29,333 bases of DNA from Treponema sp. (lineage in GTDB: Bacteria > Spirochaetota > Spirochaetia > Treponematales > Breznakiellaceae), in the NCBI GenBank assembly GCA_031275035.1, contig JAISPH010000218.1, positions 1 to 29,333 of the forward strand, given 5' to 3'. This document shows, in pieces, positions 15,810 to 23,730 of this stretch (the first letter of the stretch is position 1; every line of letters starts with the position of its first letter). The notes under the pieces are model-generated. The model was given only the letters and a program-made list of their open reading frames with translations. It did not search any database and was not told the DNA's origin. Both the position numbers and the translations under genes were made by a program.

Positions 15810-16850
15810 TCAATCCCAGGGATGAACCACGACCCGCATGCCCTGGTGGCCTTCGGCGGCGGCAAAGGCCTCGTTTATCTTATCCAGGCTGAAAAAGTGG
15901 GACATATAGGGCCTGATGTCGGGCCTTTTAGCGGCGATCAGTTCAATTGCCTGCTGATGGTGCCGGGGCAGGGAACCGTGGGCCCCCATTACGAAGAGTT
16001 CTTTATAGTGGATGATGTTCGTATCCAGCGTTACAGTGCTGCCCGCGGGAAGTCCGCCGAAGAGATTGATCCTGGCCCGGTTCCTGGCCATTTTGAGGGC
16101 GTCCGCATGGGACTGGGGCGAAGGATTGGCGGTGAAGATCACATCCGCCCCGAGACCGCCGGTTTCTTCCAGCACCCGTTTAATGGGGTCCTCTTCGGAA
16201 GAACAAATATAAACATCGGCGTTAAATTTTTTCGCCCCCTCCATCCGGGGCCGGGAACGCTGTACCACGATAACCCTGGCGGCGCCGGACATATAGGCCA
16301 CGGGGATGATCATACATCCGATGGGGCCTGCGCCTATGATAACTACCGTATCCCCCAGGCGTATCCCGGCCAGCTCTACCGCATTGAGGACACAGGCCAG
16401 CGGCTCCGCCAGAGCCCCTTCGTCAAAGCTCATGGCGTCGGGGATGCGGTGCACCGGCCCATAGTTGACCACAGTTTTGTTCAGGAGCACATACTCGGCA
16501 AAGCTGCCGGCAAACTGGTAGCCCATGGCATAGTTGATCTGGCAGTTATTGCCTATCCCCGCTTCGCAGAAACTGCACTCCCCGCAGGGAACATCCGCCC
16601 CCAGGGCAACCCTGTCGCCCTTCTTAAAACGGGTAACATTGGCCCCCGTCTCCACCACTTCGCCGGAAGATTCATGTCCCAGGATCTGAGGGGGCTTTAC
16701 CCGGGAATTGCCGTGATGAAAGATCCGTATATCAGAACCGCAGACCGCACAGGAACGGACCTTCACAAGGACGCTGCCGGCGTCGGGTTTGGGGGTGGGC
16801 ACTTCCCGGACTTCTATTTTATCCTTATCAAGATATACCGCCGCTTTCAT
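15810..16850 (-). CDS. Zinc-dependent medium-chain alcohol/polyol dehydrogenase
   Basis: A 346-aa MDR dehydrogenase of the threonine/sorbitol dehydrogenase group. The catalytic zinc site is indicated by Cys37 (CAVCGSD) and His59-Glu60 (GHE). The structural zinc lobe has four cysteines at about 89, 92, 95 and 103. The Rossmann motif is VIIGAGPIG. It should oxidise a secondary alcohol of a sugar alcohol or amino acid with NAD; the substrate is not assignable. ATG 16850 follows GGAGTGA. It is the last gene of a three-gene minus-strand operon (18871 to 15810), convergent with the importer 2 operon. Only about 48 bases separate the convergent ends, containing a small CCCGC/GCGGG hairpin (15782-15795). 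Confidence 0.88.
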   Translation of the reverse strand: MKAAVYLDKDKIEVREVPTPKPDAGSVLVKVRSCAVCGSDIRIFHHGNSRVKPPQILGHESSGEVVETGANVTRFKKGDRVALGADVPCGECSFCEAGIGNNCQINYAMGYQFAGSFAEYVLLNKTVVNYGPVHRIPDAMSFDEGALAEPLACVLNAVELAGIRLGDTVVIIGAGPIGCMIIPVAYMSGAARVIVVQRSRPRMEGAKKFNADVYICSSEEDPIKRVLEETGGLGADVIFTANPSPQSHADALKMARNRARINLFGGLPAGSTVTLDTNIIHYKELFVMGAHGSLPRHHQQAIELIAAKRPDIRPYMSHFFSLDKINEAFAAAEGHQGMRVVVHPWD

Positions 16851-16892
16851 ACTTCACTCCTATAAATATTAGATTTACCTGCCCCAGGGACT

Positions 16893-17945
16893 TTATAAAA
16901 CCTGCCGATCGTTTACAAACATGATCTTGACGTAAAACTCCTCCCGCCTGCGGGCAAGATCAAAGGCCCTGGCGCATTCCGAAAGGGGAAAACGGTGGGT
17001 TACAAATTTGTCCAGCCGCAGCACGCCCCGGTCCATACACTGAACAGCCAGCCGCCAGTCATTATGGGCATCGTTGTAGCTTGAATTCCAGGTTCCCCGG
17101 AGGGTAAGCTGCTTGCGGAGTATCTCCCAGTAGGTCTTTTGGGGAAGATCCATATTCTTTGCCGGGTTCCCCATAAGCACTACCTTGCCGAAGGCTTTGA
17201 CCGCCTTGAGGCAGCCCTCCAGTGTGGCCGATACCCCCGCCGCCTCCAGGGCCACATCGGCTCCTCGGTTTCCGGTGATGTCCAGGATATACCCGGCGGG
17301 ATCGATCCGTCCGCTGTTTATGGCATGGGTAAAGCCCAATTCCCGGGCAAAGGTCAGCTTCGCCTCGTCCACATCAACCAACACTACCTGGGCCGCGCCC
17401 CAGCCTGCGGCTGCCTGAGCCGCCATAAGGCCGATGGTCCCCGCTCCGAAGATTGCCGCCGTATCCCCCAGGGTTATGCCCGCCTGGGAAAGGGCATGGA
17501 TGGCGACCGCGCAGGGCTCGCACATGGCGGCATGTTCAAAGGGCACCCCGCCGGGTACAAAAACCAGGTTCCACTTTTTAACCGCGATATATTCGGCAAA
17601 GGCGCCGTCCCGGCGGGAGCCGTAATAGTCGTAATGACGGCATTGGGGATACTCGCCGATCTGACAGGCGTCGCATTCCCCGCAGGGCAGCAGGGGAAAA
17701 ACGGCGGCCCTTTTGCCTATCAGGTCCCTGTCTTCCCGGTCCGCGGTATCCACAATTACCCCGGCAAATTCATGGCCCGGAATGGTGGGGAAATGGTAGG
17801 TGCCCTTTTCAAATACCCGGGGAATATCGGAACCGCAGATACCGCAGGCCCTTACCTGAAGCAGAGCCTCTCCGCTTTCCATCTTCGGCATGGAGACATC
17901 TTCGTAACGCAGATCCCCCACGGCATGAAGATTACAGGCCTTCAT
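16893..17945 (-). CDS. Zinc-dependent polyol dehydrogenase, galactitol-1-phosphate 5-dehydrogenase (GatD)-like
   Basis: A 350-aa MDR enzyme. It resembles E. coli GatD in several blocks: CGICGSDIPRVFEKG (CGSDLPRIFKNG in GatD), GHEFAGVI, FPLLPCGEC, YGSRRDGAFAEYI and ILRKQLTLRGTW. Catalytic zinc residues are Cys37 and His58-Glu59; structural cysteines are at about 88, 91, 94 and 102; the Rossmann motif is IFGAGTIG. It probably oxidises a polyol or polyol phosphate to a ketose. ATG 17945 is preferred over the upstream GTG 17957 because AAGGAT sits six bases before it. It lies between the TIM-barrel gene and the second dehydrogenase in the same operon. Confidence 0.87.
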   Translation of the reverse strand: MKACNLHAVGDLRYEDVSMPKMESGEALLQVRACGICGSDIPRVFEKGTYHFPTIPGHEFAGVIVDTADREDRDLIGKRAAVFPLLPCGECDACQIGEYPQCRHYDYYGSRRDGAFAEYIAVKKWNLVFVPGGVPFEHAAMCEPCAVAIHALSQAGITLGDTAAIFGAGTIGLMAAQAAAGWGAAQVVLVDVDEAKLTFARELGFTHAINSGRIDPAGYILDITGNRGADVALEAAGVSATLEGCLKAVKAFGKVVLMGNPAKNMDLPQKTYWEILRKQLTLRGTWNSSYNDAHNDWRLAVQCMDRGVLRLDKFVTHRFPLSECARAFDLARRREEFYVKIMFVNDRQVL

Positions 17946-17974
17946 CGTATCCTTCACAGCGGCATTCCGTCAGG

Positions 17975-18871
17975 CTATTCCGTTATGACGGGCCGGAAAT
18001 AATCTACGCTCTCTTTAAGATCCCGGATAATGCGGAAATCCGTATCCCAATGTTCCCGGTGGGAAATCTCGAAGGCAAAGAGCGCATCGGTGCAGCCCGC
18101 TTTTTTTACGGCCTCCATCACTTTTTCCCGGGTAACGATGCCGGTTTTGTTCATCTCCTCCGTAAAAGGGGCATGGTTCGACTTGTGGAGAACCGTCTGC
18201 TGGAGGTGAATGACCGGCGAATCCGCGGCAAGGGTTTCTATCCAGGGATAGGGATCCCGCTGGGAAGGATGGGGAGCGTGGCCCACGTCAAGGCACAGCT
18301 TGAGGGGAACCCCGCAGCGGGCATTGACCCTCGACATAAGCTCCCTGGTTTCCTCTATGGTATTGGCCATTTCCCTGGGTACGCTCATGGGCTCAAATAT
18401 AAGGCAGTCATAACCAATGTCCCTGGCGTAAAAACTCAGCTCCTGCCAGCCCTTTATCCCTTCGTCTACAATAAAGCGCCGTTTGTCCGGATTATCGTAA
18501 GTGTCAAAAGTCATAATGCCGAAGTGGGCGCCCCCGTTACGGGCCCCAAGCCGGCCGCCTATATCCAGCAGGCTCTTAAACCACCGGAGCCAAAACTTCC
18601 GGGCTTCCTCATCGGGATTCATAAGGTGGTTAACCCGGGTAAAGGCGCTGGAAAAGATGCTCTCCACCGTTATCCGGCGCTCTTTGGCGGCGGCGTTAAT
18701 GCGCTTAATCTGATCGTCAATGTATTCCCGGGGCCAGAAGGGGTTCAGCAAATCGGCCACAAACTGAACATACCCAAGCCCCAGATCTTCCCGGACTATC
18801 CTGGTCCAGACCTCGGGTTCAATATATTTATTAACGGCGAAACCCAAATTGATTCCCAGACGGTATCCCAT
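17975..18871 (-). CDS. Sugar isomerase/epimerase, xylose-isomerase-like TIM barrel
   Basis: A 298-aa AP-endonuclease-2-type barrel. Putative metal ligands are visible in order: Glu in CLIFEPMSVPRE, Asp and His in LCLDVGHAPH, His near VIHLQQ, and Glu in LFAFEISHREHWD. Family members epimerise or isomerise ketoses, ketose phosphates or inositol derivatives; tetrulose- and pentulose-phosphate isomerases of erythritol/threitol pathways are among the relatives I would test. The frame opens at 18901, but ATG 18871 with GGAGG six bases upstream is a far better start. It is the first gene of the minus-strand operon. Its promoter region overlaps the divergent tRNA-Ala promoter. Confidence 0.83.
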   Translation of the reverse strand: MGYRLGINLGFAVNKYIEPEVWTRIVREDLGLGYVQFVADLLNPFWPREYIDDQIKRINAAAKERRITVESIFSSAFTRVNHLMNPDEEARKFWLRWFKSLLDIGGRLGARNGGAHFGIMTFDTYDNPDKRRFIVDEGIKGWQELSFYARDIGYDCLIFEPMSVPREMANTIEETRELMSRVNARCGVPLKLCLDVGHAPHPSQRDPYPWIETLAADSPVIHLQQTVLHKSNHAPFTEEMNKTGIVTREKVMEAVKKAGCTDALFAFEISHREHWDTDFRIIRDLKESVDYFRPVITE

Positions 18872-18889
18872 AAAACGCCTCCAGTGGTG

Positions 18890-18919
18890 TTGCCTTATCA
18901 TACTATTTTTTGCTATAGT
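18890..18919 (+). promoter_or_regulatory. Probable promoter of tRNA-Ala
   Basis: TTGCCT (18890-18895), an 18-base spacer and TATAGT (18914-18919), 12 bases before the mature tRNA 5' end. Confidence 0.55.
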
Positions 18920-18931
18920 AGGTACAGTAGC

Positions 18932-19004
18932 GGGGAATTAGCTCAGTTGGTAGAGCGATTGGTTCGCAATCAATAGGTCACCGGTTCGAATCCGGTATTC
19001 TCCA
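18932..19004 (+). tRNA. tRNA-Ala (anticodon CGC)
   Basis: A complete 73-nt cloverleaf. The acceptor stem is GGGGAAT with ATTCTCC, including the G3-U70 wobble that defines alanine tRNAs. The D arm is GCTC/GAGC, the anticodon stem ATTGG/TCAAT with loop TTCGCAA (anticodon CGC, reading GCG), and the T arm ACCGG-TTCGAAT-CCGGT. The discriminator is A. CCA is not encoded; the next bases are TC and then the ATG of the glycosyltransferase gene. Confidence 0.96.
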
Positions 19005-19006
19005 TC

Positions 19007-20212
19007 ATGACCGTTTTTCTGTTTGACCTGTTTCGCTTTGGTTTTGCCCTGATCTTTATGGGGCTTCACTGCGCCCTGATGTTAGGCCTTTTCCTTGAAT
19101 GGCGCCGGGATAAAAGGCGTTTTCCAGAAACCGGAGATCTTCCGGCGGAGGCCCGGAGAGCGGCGCCGTTGCGTGCCTCCCCTTCCAATACAATCGAAGG
19201 TTCCGCCCCTCCCCTGGTTTCGGTCATTGTTCCCATTAATAATGAAGAAACCCGTATGGAGGGACTGCTCCAGAGCCTTTCCGTTCAGGACTATCCGGGG
19301 GCGGAGTATATCTTTATCGATGACCGTTCTACCGACGGGGGGCCCCGGATGCTCAGGGCCTTTGCCGAAGGGGGAAAGCGGGTAACCGTCATCACCCTTG
19401 CCGAAAACCCCGGACCAAACCACAAGCAGTATGCCCTGAATAGGGGCATTGAGGCCGCCCGGGGGAGCCTTCTCCTCTTTACCGACGCGGACTGCCGGGT
19501 TCCCCCGGGCTGGATACAGGCCATGGTCCGCCGCATGGAGGACCCGGCTCTGGGCATCACCATAGGGCCGGTATTCAAACGTTCCGGCGGAAGGGGCTTT
19601 TTTCATCTATACCAATGTTTTGATCACGCGGTGCGGTATATGTATCTGGCGGCCTCCACCGGGCTGGGCGCCGCCGGGGGGGGGTTCGGCAATAACCTTA
19701 TACTCAGACGGGAGGCCCTGGAAGCCATAGGGGGCTATGGGTCGGTTCCCTTCTCCCCCACCGAAGACGCCGCCCTGGTTTCCCGGATGCGGTCCAACTC
19801 AAAGTACCGGATCCATTCCGCCTGCGGCGCCGACACCCATGTGATGACCGCCGGAGAGGCGGACTGGGCCGCTTTTATCAACCAGACCCTCCGCTGGAAC
19901 AACGGGGGCCTCTTCAGCCCCGAGGCGTTAACCCGGATCAATTTTACCTTCCTCATGGCAGCCATCTCCATGGGCATGCTCGCCATCCCCCTGGTTCCCT
20001 TTTTCCCCTCCCTCTGGCCCCTGCCCGCTTCGGTATTCCTGGCCATGACCGTAAATACCATCGCCACCCTGAGCCTCTTCGGCGTCTCCCTGCCCAGGGC
20101 GGGGGCGGCCTATGCGGCGCAGGATATTTTTACCCCCCTGTACTTTACCTTTCTCACTATTCTGGGATTCTGCGGGTTCAAAACCCGGTGGAAGGAGCAG
20201 CCCGCAGCTTAA
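19007..20212 (+). CDS. Membrane-bound GT2 family glycosyltransferase
   Basis: A 401-aa inner-membrane enzyme transferring sugar from a nucleotide sugar. One N-terminal membrane helix (about residues 4-30) precedes a GT-A domain: VSVIVPINNEE at 71-81, FIDDRSTDG around 103-111, metal-binding DAD at 160-162, base-containing TED at 252-254 and QTLRW at 293-297 (QxxRW motif of processive GT2 enzymes). Three C-terminal helices follow from about 312. The product is probably an envelope glycolipid or polysaccharide. The ATG is just two bases after the tRNA-Ala 3' end, with no RBS; ATG 19058 (Met18) would cut the first helix. The stop codon lies in a GC-rich hairpin (20201-20221). Confidence 0.87.
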   Translation: MTVFLFDLFRFGFALIFMGLHCALMLGLFLEWRRDKRRFPETGDLPAEARRAAPLRASPSNTIEGSAPPLVSVIVPINNEETRMEGLLQSLSVQDYPGAEYIFIDDRSTDGGPRMLRAFAEGGKRVTVITLAENPGPNHKQYALNRGIEAARGSLLLFTDADCRVPPGWIQAMVRRMEDPALGITIGPVFKRSGGRGFFHLYQCFDHAVRYMYLAASTGLGAAGGGFGNNLILRREALEAIGGYGSVPFSPTEDAALVSRMRSNSKYRIHSACGADTHVMTAGEADWAAFINQTLRWNNGGLFSPEALTRINFTFLMAAISMGMLAIPLVPFFPSLWPLPASVFLAMTVNTIATLSLFGVSLPRAGAAYAAQDIFTPLYFTFLTILGFCGFKTRWKEQPAA

Positions 20213-20221
20213 CGCTGCGGG
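20201..20221. other. Hairpin at the convergent end of the glycosyltransferase and Omp85-like genes
   Basis: CCCGCAGC (20201-20208), loop TTAAC, GCTGCGGG (20214-20221): an 8-bp perfect stem that includes the glycosyltransferase stop. There is no U-run, so it is a weak or non-canonical terminator. Confidence 0.5.
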
Positions 20222-20261
20222 CGGGAGGATAGTCCGGCGGTCCCCGCACAGACCGGCGGGC

Positions 20262-21506
20262 CTAAAAGCTCATGCCCAGGCTGAGATTCATCTGAAAATA
20301 TTCAGCCGCCACATTATAGGATACGCCCGCCCCAAGGGCGGGGAAGGCCAGTTTACTCAGATAAAAACGCAGGGACCCCGCAACACCGTGATCGAAGCGA
20401 TGCCCCAGGACGGGCCCCTGGGACCAGACCCCCTGATACGAGGCAAGCAGCGAAAGGGTTCCGAAGGAGAATTTATAGATATATTTCTCTATGTCAAAAA
20501 CGCCGCCGGCATAGTTCCGGGCGGCATAGTTCCGGGGCAGTATATCAACCTGGGCCGCCGAAGGCGAAGATTCAAAGAGGGCTTCCGCATCAGGATCGTA
20601 GAGAACCCCCGTTTTAAGGCCCAGCTTAAAACCGGGAAAGAGGGACCGTTCGTATGCCGCCTGAAAGAGCAGGGCGTGGGATGAGGGATAGTCTATGCCG
20701 ATGGTATAGATATAGGCGACGCTGACATTCTGCCGGGCGCTCAAGTAGCCGTCCCAAACCGTGTTCTCCAGGGCAAGCTCCGGGGACAGGCTGATAGTAT
20801 GGGCGTCTTCGCCGGGAGCCCGCAGGGGATCGTCATTATGCCGGAGCAGCCTTCCGTTATAGGTAAGGCTTAACGACGGGGTAACAAAGTCATTCAGCGG
20901 ATAATTAATGCCGGCGGAGGCGGTAATCGATTCCTGGCTGAACCTGCGGATGTCATTATTCTCCTGATCCGAACCGGTCTTCTCTTCCTGAGAGTAGGAG
21001 CCCCTCAGGTTCCATCCCGGCGCGTGGTCCCGGTCCGGCGTGTTTATATACATGGCCATGACCATCCAGCCGCCGCTCCGGTAAAGGCCCCCCAGGACCA
21101 TCTTATCGTTAAGCCCAAAGGCATTGGCGTCCATAAAAAAAGCGCCGCCCCCCAGGCCGCCGCCGGTTCCGGCAAAGAAGATGGGGAGCGGAATAAGGGA
21201 CCACTTTTCCCTAAGCTCGATTCGGAGGAGCCGGCCGCCCCCTTCGGGATCATCGGCAATGGATATCGAAACCGGCTCCAGGATACCCGTTTCCAGGACA
21301 GCTCCCTCCACTTCTTTAAGGTCAAGGGAGGCGGCGTCCCTGCCGAGGAATTGCTTTACGTGCTGTTCGGCCACATGGGGCCTGGTCCTTTTAAGGCCCA
21401 GGATAGCAATAGCGGTAATCTCATCGCTGAGGACGGTCTGGGCGGCGGCGGCGCCCGCAATAAGCAGACAGAACAGCAGCGGCAGGAACTTGTTTTGCGG
21501 CGGCAT
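20262..21506 (-). CDS. Omp85-superfamily outer-membrane protein with one POTRA-like domain
   Basis: A 414-aa protein. A signal peptide (1-22, ending AAAAQ) is followed by one POTRA-like unit at about 28-97 (ITAIAILGLKRTRPHVAEQHV, ASLDLKEVEGAVLETGILEPVSISI). A Gly-rich barrel start (GTGGGLGGGAFFMDANAFG) leads into alternating amphipathic strands to the C-terminal Phe (NLSLGMSF), the usual outer-membrane insertion signal. It resembles the surface-antigen (BamA/TamA-like) family but is much shorter than BamA, which has five POTRA domains. The role is uncertain: lipid or protein export, or a patatin-type barrel without the lipase. It begins one base after the aminotransferase stop with no RBS (TAATATG), implying reinitiation. 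Confidence 0.8.
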   Translation of the reverse strand: MPPQNKFLPLLFCLLIAGAAAAQTVLSDEITAIAILGLKRTRPHVAEQHVKQFLGRDAASLDLKEVEGAVLETGILEPVSISIADDPEGGGRLLRIELREKWSLIPLPIFFAGTGGGLGGGAFFMDANAFGLNDKMVLGGLYRSGGWMVMAMYINTPDRDHAPGWNLRGSYSQEEKTGSDQENNDIRRFSQESITASAGINYPLNDFVTPSLSLTYNGRLLRHNDDPLRAPGEDAHTISLSPELALENTVWDGYLSARQNVSVAYIYTIGIDYPSSHALLFQAAYERSLFPGFKLGLKTGVLYDPDAEALFESSPSAAQVDILPRNYAARNYAGGVFDIEKYIYKFSFGTLSLLASYQGVWSQGPVLGHRFDHGVAGSLRFYLSKLAFPALGAGVSYNVAAEYFQMNLSLGMSF

Positions 21507-21507
21507 A

Positions 21508-22590
21508 TTATACGCTGACCATCCAGTTTTTGGCGTCCGGCAGGGTACCGTACTGGATTCCCTTCAGGGTATCCCGGAGTTCTGCGGTAAGTTCCCCCAC
21601 CCTGCCGCCGTTAAAGACCACCGTCTTCCCCCGGCAGGTCAGGGACTCGATGGGAGTGGCCCCGGCGGCAGTACCGCTGACAAAACATTCCTTTGCCTCG
21701 GAGAAGACCTCTTCGACACTGATCTTCCGTTCCGAGGTTTTTACTTTCCGGTCCCCGGCCAGTTCCAAAAGGCTTGCCCGGGTGATTCCCGGAAGGATGG
21801 TATCCCCCAGTCCGGGGGTAACCAGTTCGCCGGATTTCAAATAGAAGAAAATATTGCAGGAGGAACCCTCTTCTATATAGCGGCGTTCCACCGGATCAAG
21901 AAAGATACATTCCATGTAGCCCGCTTCGGCGGCCTCGTGTTTTGCCAGGGCGGAGACGACATAGTTGGAGGCCGCCTTAATCCAGCCGGTTCCCCCGGGG
22001 GTCGCCCTGATCCGTTCGGTAACCACCGCGCCGGACCTGCCTGCGGAAAAGTAGGCGCTTACCGGCGTGGTAATGACCATAACCCAGGGCTCCCGGGACA
22101 GGTTGACCCCTATCCCGCCCTCGGCGATGGTAAAGGGCCGGATATACACCGAATCGGCGGTCATAAAGGAATCCTTCTCCCAGGCGGCATTGTACCGGGG
22201 GGAAAAGCCAAGTCCGGCGTTCCGTTTTACCGTCTCCACGCAGGCTTTGACAAATTCATCCTCCGGGAAGGGAGGCATGTAGAGCCCCTCCATGGATTTA
22301 TAAAACCGGGCGGCGTTCCGGCGGGGCCTGAAAACCGCCAGCCCCCCGTCCTTCTGGGGCAGGGCCTTGAGCCCCTCAAAACAGCCGAGCCCGTACTGGC
22401 TGGTATAGTTTACCAGGGGCATATCGCCGTAGTAATTCCGGGAATGTTCCAGCCGGCTCCGTTCGGCTTCGCCCAGGGCGGCCTCCTCCTCCGGGGTCTT
22501 GTGGGATTTTTCGATATATTCACCCTTCCATCCGTCCGCCGTATATTTTGAGCGGTAGACGACGGGATAACTGTTCAGCGCAAAAGCCAT
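21508..22590 (-). CDS. ilvE: Branched-chain amino acid aminotransferase (fold type IV, class II)
   Basis: A 360-aa PLP enzyme for the last step of Leu/Ile/Val synthesis or first step of their breakdown. Motifs: YGLGCFEGLKAL, FRPRRNAARFYKSM, YIRPF, the PLP lysine Lys205 in GTGWIKAASNY, YIEEGSSCNIFF and GLGDTILPGITR, which is the class IV pattern of the longer BCAT group. The frame opens 45 codons earlier, but ATG 22590 has GGAGG five bases upstream and matches the family start. The gene downstream in the same operon is an outer-membrane protein with no evident functional link. Confidence 0.92.
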   Translation of the reverse strand: MAFALNSYPVVYRSKYTADGWKGEYIEKSHKTPEEEAALGEAERSRLEHSRNYYGDMPLVNYTSQYGLGCFEGLKALPQKDGGLAVFRPRRNAARFYKSMEGLYMPPFPEDEFVKACVETVKRNAGLGFSPRYNAAWEKDSFMTADSVYIRPFTIAEGGIGVNLSREPWVMVITTPVSAYFSAGRSGAVVTERIRATPGGTGWIKAASNYVVSALAKHEAAEAGYMECIFLDPVERRYIEEGSSCNIFFYLKSGELVTPGLGDTILPGITRASLLELAGDRKVKTSERKISVEEVFSEAKECFVSGTAAGATPIESLTCRGKTVVFNGGRVGELTAELRDTLKGIQYGTLPDAKNWMVSV

Positions 22591-22614
22591 TGTAACCTCC
22601 GAAGGCGCTTTTTT

Positions 22615-22643
22615 ATCATATAAATTTATAAATTGAAGCGCAA
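22615..22643 (-). promoter_or_regulatory. Probable promoter of ilvE
   Basis: On the minus strand: TTGCGC (22643-22638), 17-base AT-rich spacer, TATGAT (22620-22615), 24 bases before ATG 22590. Confidence 0.55.
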
Positions 22644-22869
22644 GGGCCGCCGCAAACGCCGCCTGCGCCCTTTCATCCAAATTGAGATAGTGACATGCAG
22701 AAACCACTACAGCCTCCCTGTACATCCGGCCGTCCGCCGGACGCCGCTTTACCGCCTTGAGGGCCGCTTATAGACAGGCGGCCGGCCCCGCGAAGAATCC
22801 GGCGCTTTCCGGCCAAAGAAAGGGCCGGAATATCTATTCCATAGATAATAAGACTATATTAAACATAGT

Positions 22870-22897
22870 TTGTCAACCGGAGGGAAAGAATTATTAT
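22870..22897 (+). promoter_or_regulatory. Probable promoter of the XRE regulator
   Basis: TTGTCA (22870-22875), 16-base spacer, TATTAT (22892-22897), ATG 19 bases further on. This supports translation starting at 22916 rather than upstream. Confidence 0.5.
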
Positions 22898-22915
22898 TAC
22901 ACCGTAGATAATCAA

Positions 22916-23263
22916 ATGGCATGCCTTCGTGAAATTTTCGCCTACAACTTAAAAGAAAAACGCCGGAAATGCGGTTTTACACAGGCCCAGCTGGCTGAAA
23001 AAGTCGATGTGTCCACTCATCACATCGGGATGCTGGAAATTGCCCGGAATTATCCCACCCTGGAGCTTGTGGAACGCCTTGCCGGCGTCCTGGACGTTGA
23101 AATCTATGAACTGTTCGTAGACCCCCTTTCTTCCCGGGAAGAATTGAAACGGCTCTATCAGATTGTGGCGAATGACATTGAGCGGGTTGTCGGCGAGGCC
23201 GTTCAAAAAGTTTTTGCCGGTAAATGCAAAAACCATCCGGACGGTTTAAGCAATCCGTCTTGA
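22916..23263 (+). CDS. XRE-family helix-turn-helix regulator
   Basis: A 115-aa protein. Residues 8-63 are an HTH_3/Cro-CI domain: NLKEKRRKCGFTQAQLAEKVDVSTHHIGMLE, then YPTLELVERLAGVLDVEIYELF. A short helical tail (REELKRLYQIVANDIERVV) could aid dimerisation. ATG 22916 has no nearby RBS; a GGAGGG lies 30 bases upstream, too far to serve it, and the promoter placement favours a very short leader. The targets are unknown. It is transcribed away from ilvE and followed by two tandem-repeat arrays. Confidence 0.82.
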   Translation: MACLREIFAYNLKEKRRKCGFTQAQLAEKVDVSTHHIGMLEIARNYPTLELVERLAGVLDVEIYELFVDPLSSREELKRLYQIVANDIERVVGEAVQKVFAGKCKNHPDGLSNPS

Positions 23264-23290
23264 GAACAAGCTGCCGCCCATAATTCTCCC

Positions 23291-23391
23291 TCCGGTCTGT
23301 CCGTGAACCCTGCCGCCCCGGCGGGATCCCTCTCCGGTTCGCCCGTGAACCCGGCTGTCCCGGCGGGGGCCCTCTCCGGTCTGCCCGTCAA
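23291..23391. repeat. GC-rich 42-bp tandem repeat, about 2.4 copies
   Basis: Units begin with TCCGGT at 23291, 23333 and 23375, exactly 42 bases apart. The shared core is CCGTGAACCC ... CCCGGCGGG. On the minus strand each unit would encode a 14-residue repeat ending in AGF. It directly abuts the 21-bp array. Confidence 0.75.
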
Positions 23392-23400
23392 AATTTCCGG

Positions 23401-23610
23401 CCTGGAAATTTAAATTTTTGACTTGAAAATTTGAATTTTTGACTTGGAAATTTGAATTTTTGACTTGGAAATTTGAATTACTGACCTTGAAATTTGAATT
23501 TTTGACTTGGAAATTTGAATTTCTGACTTGGAAATTTGAATTTCTGACTTGAAAATTTGAATTTCTGACTTGAAAATTTGAATTTTTAACCTGGAAATTT
23601 GAACTTTCAC
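23401..23610. repeat. AT-rich 21-bp tandem repeat, ten copies
   Basis: Ten contiguous units of exactly 21 bases with consensus CTTGGAAATTTGAATTTYTGA (unit starts 23401, 23422, 23443 and so on). The unit length is two helical turns, and each unit carries two A/T tracts. On the minus strand it reads as heptads QISKSKI. No RBS or ATG is present, so coding is unlikely. Confidence 0.9.
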
Positions 23611-23730
23611 CCCGGCAATTTCAGGCTTCGGCGCGGACGTTCAAACCGGAGCGGCCCCCGGGATGCCGCGCCGGGCCGGATCTCCGCGCTTGTTCCCGGG
23701 TTCTTCACGGAGCGGCCCGCCGCGCCCCCG

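Larger units (their letters stand above)
22591..22915. other. Divergent intergenic region between ilvE and the XRE regulator
   Basis: It holds the ilvE promoter, a hairpin TTCCGGCC (22807-22814) with GGCCGGAA (22823-22830) around AAAGAAAG, and the XRE promoter. The frame in front of the XRE gene is open from 22757 but has no credible start or RBS. Confidence 0.5.

Noticed and set aside
15822..16865. A 347-codon plus-strand frame antisense to the zinc dehydrogenase
   Set aside because: It has no recognisable motifs and mirrors the third-position G/C pattern of a clear MDR gene on the other strand.
18050..18976. A 308-codon plus-strand frame running into the tRNA
   Set aside because: It is antisense to the TIM-barrel gene, reads through a tRNA, and has no RBS or domain.
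18932..19004. tRNA-Ala as integration site of a genomic island
   Set aside because: No integrase, no direct repeat of the tRNA 3' end elsewhere in the window, and housekeeping genes follow directly.
21124..22551. A 475-codon plus-strand frame
   Set aside because: It is antisense to ilvE and the Omp85-like gene, both of which have strong motifs. The long open frame is a codon-usage shadow.
23410..23610. A 66-codon heptad-repeat protein on the minus strand
   Set aside because: It starts only with GTG, has no RBS, and consists entirely of the tandem repeat. It is listed as repeat DNA with the coding idea kept as a finding.
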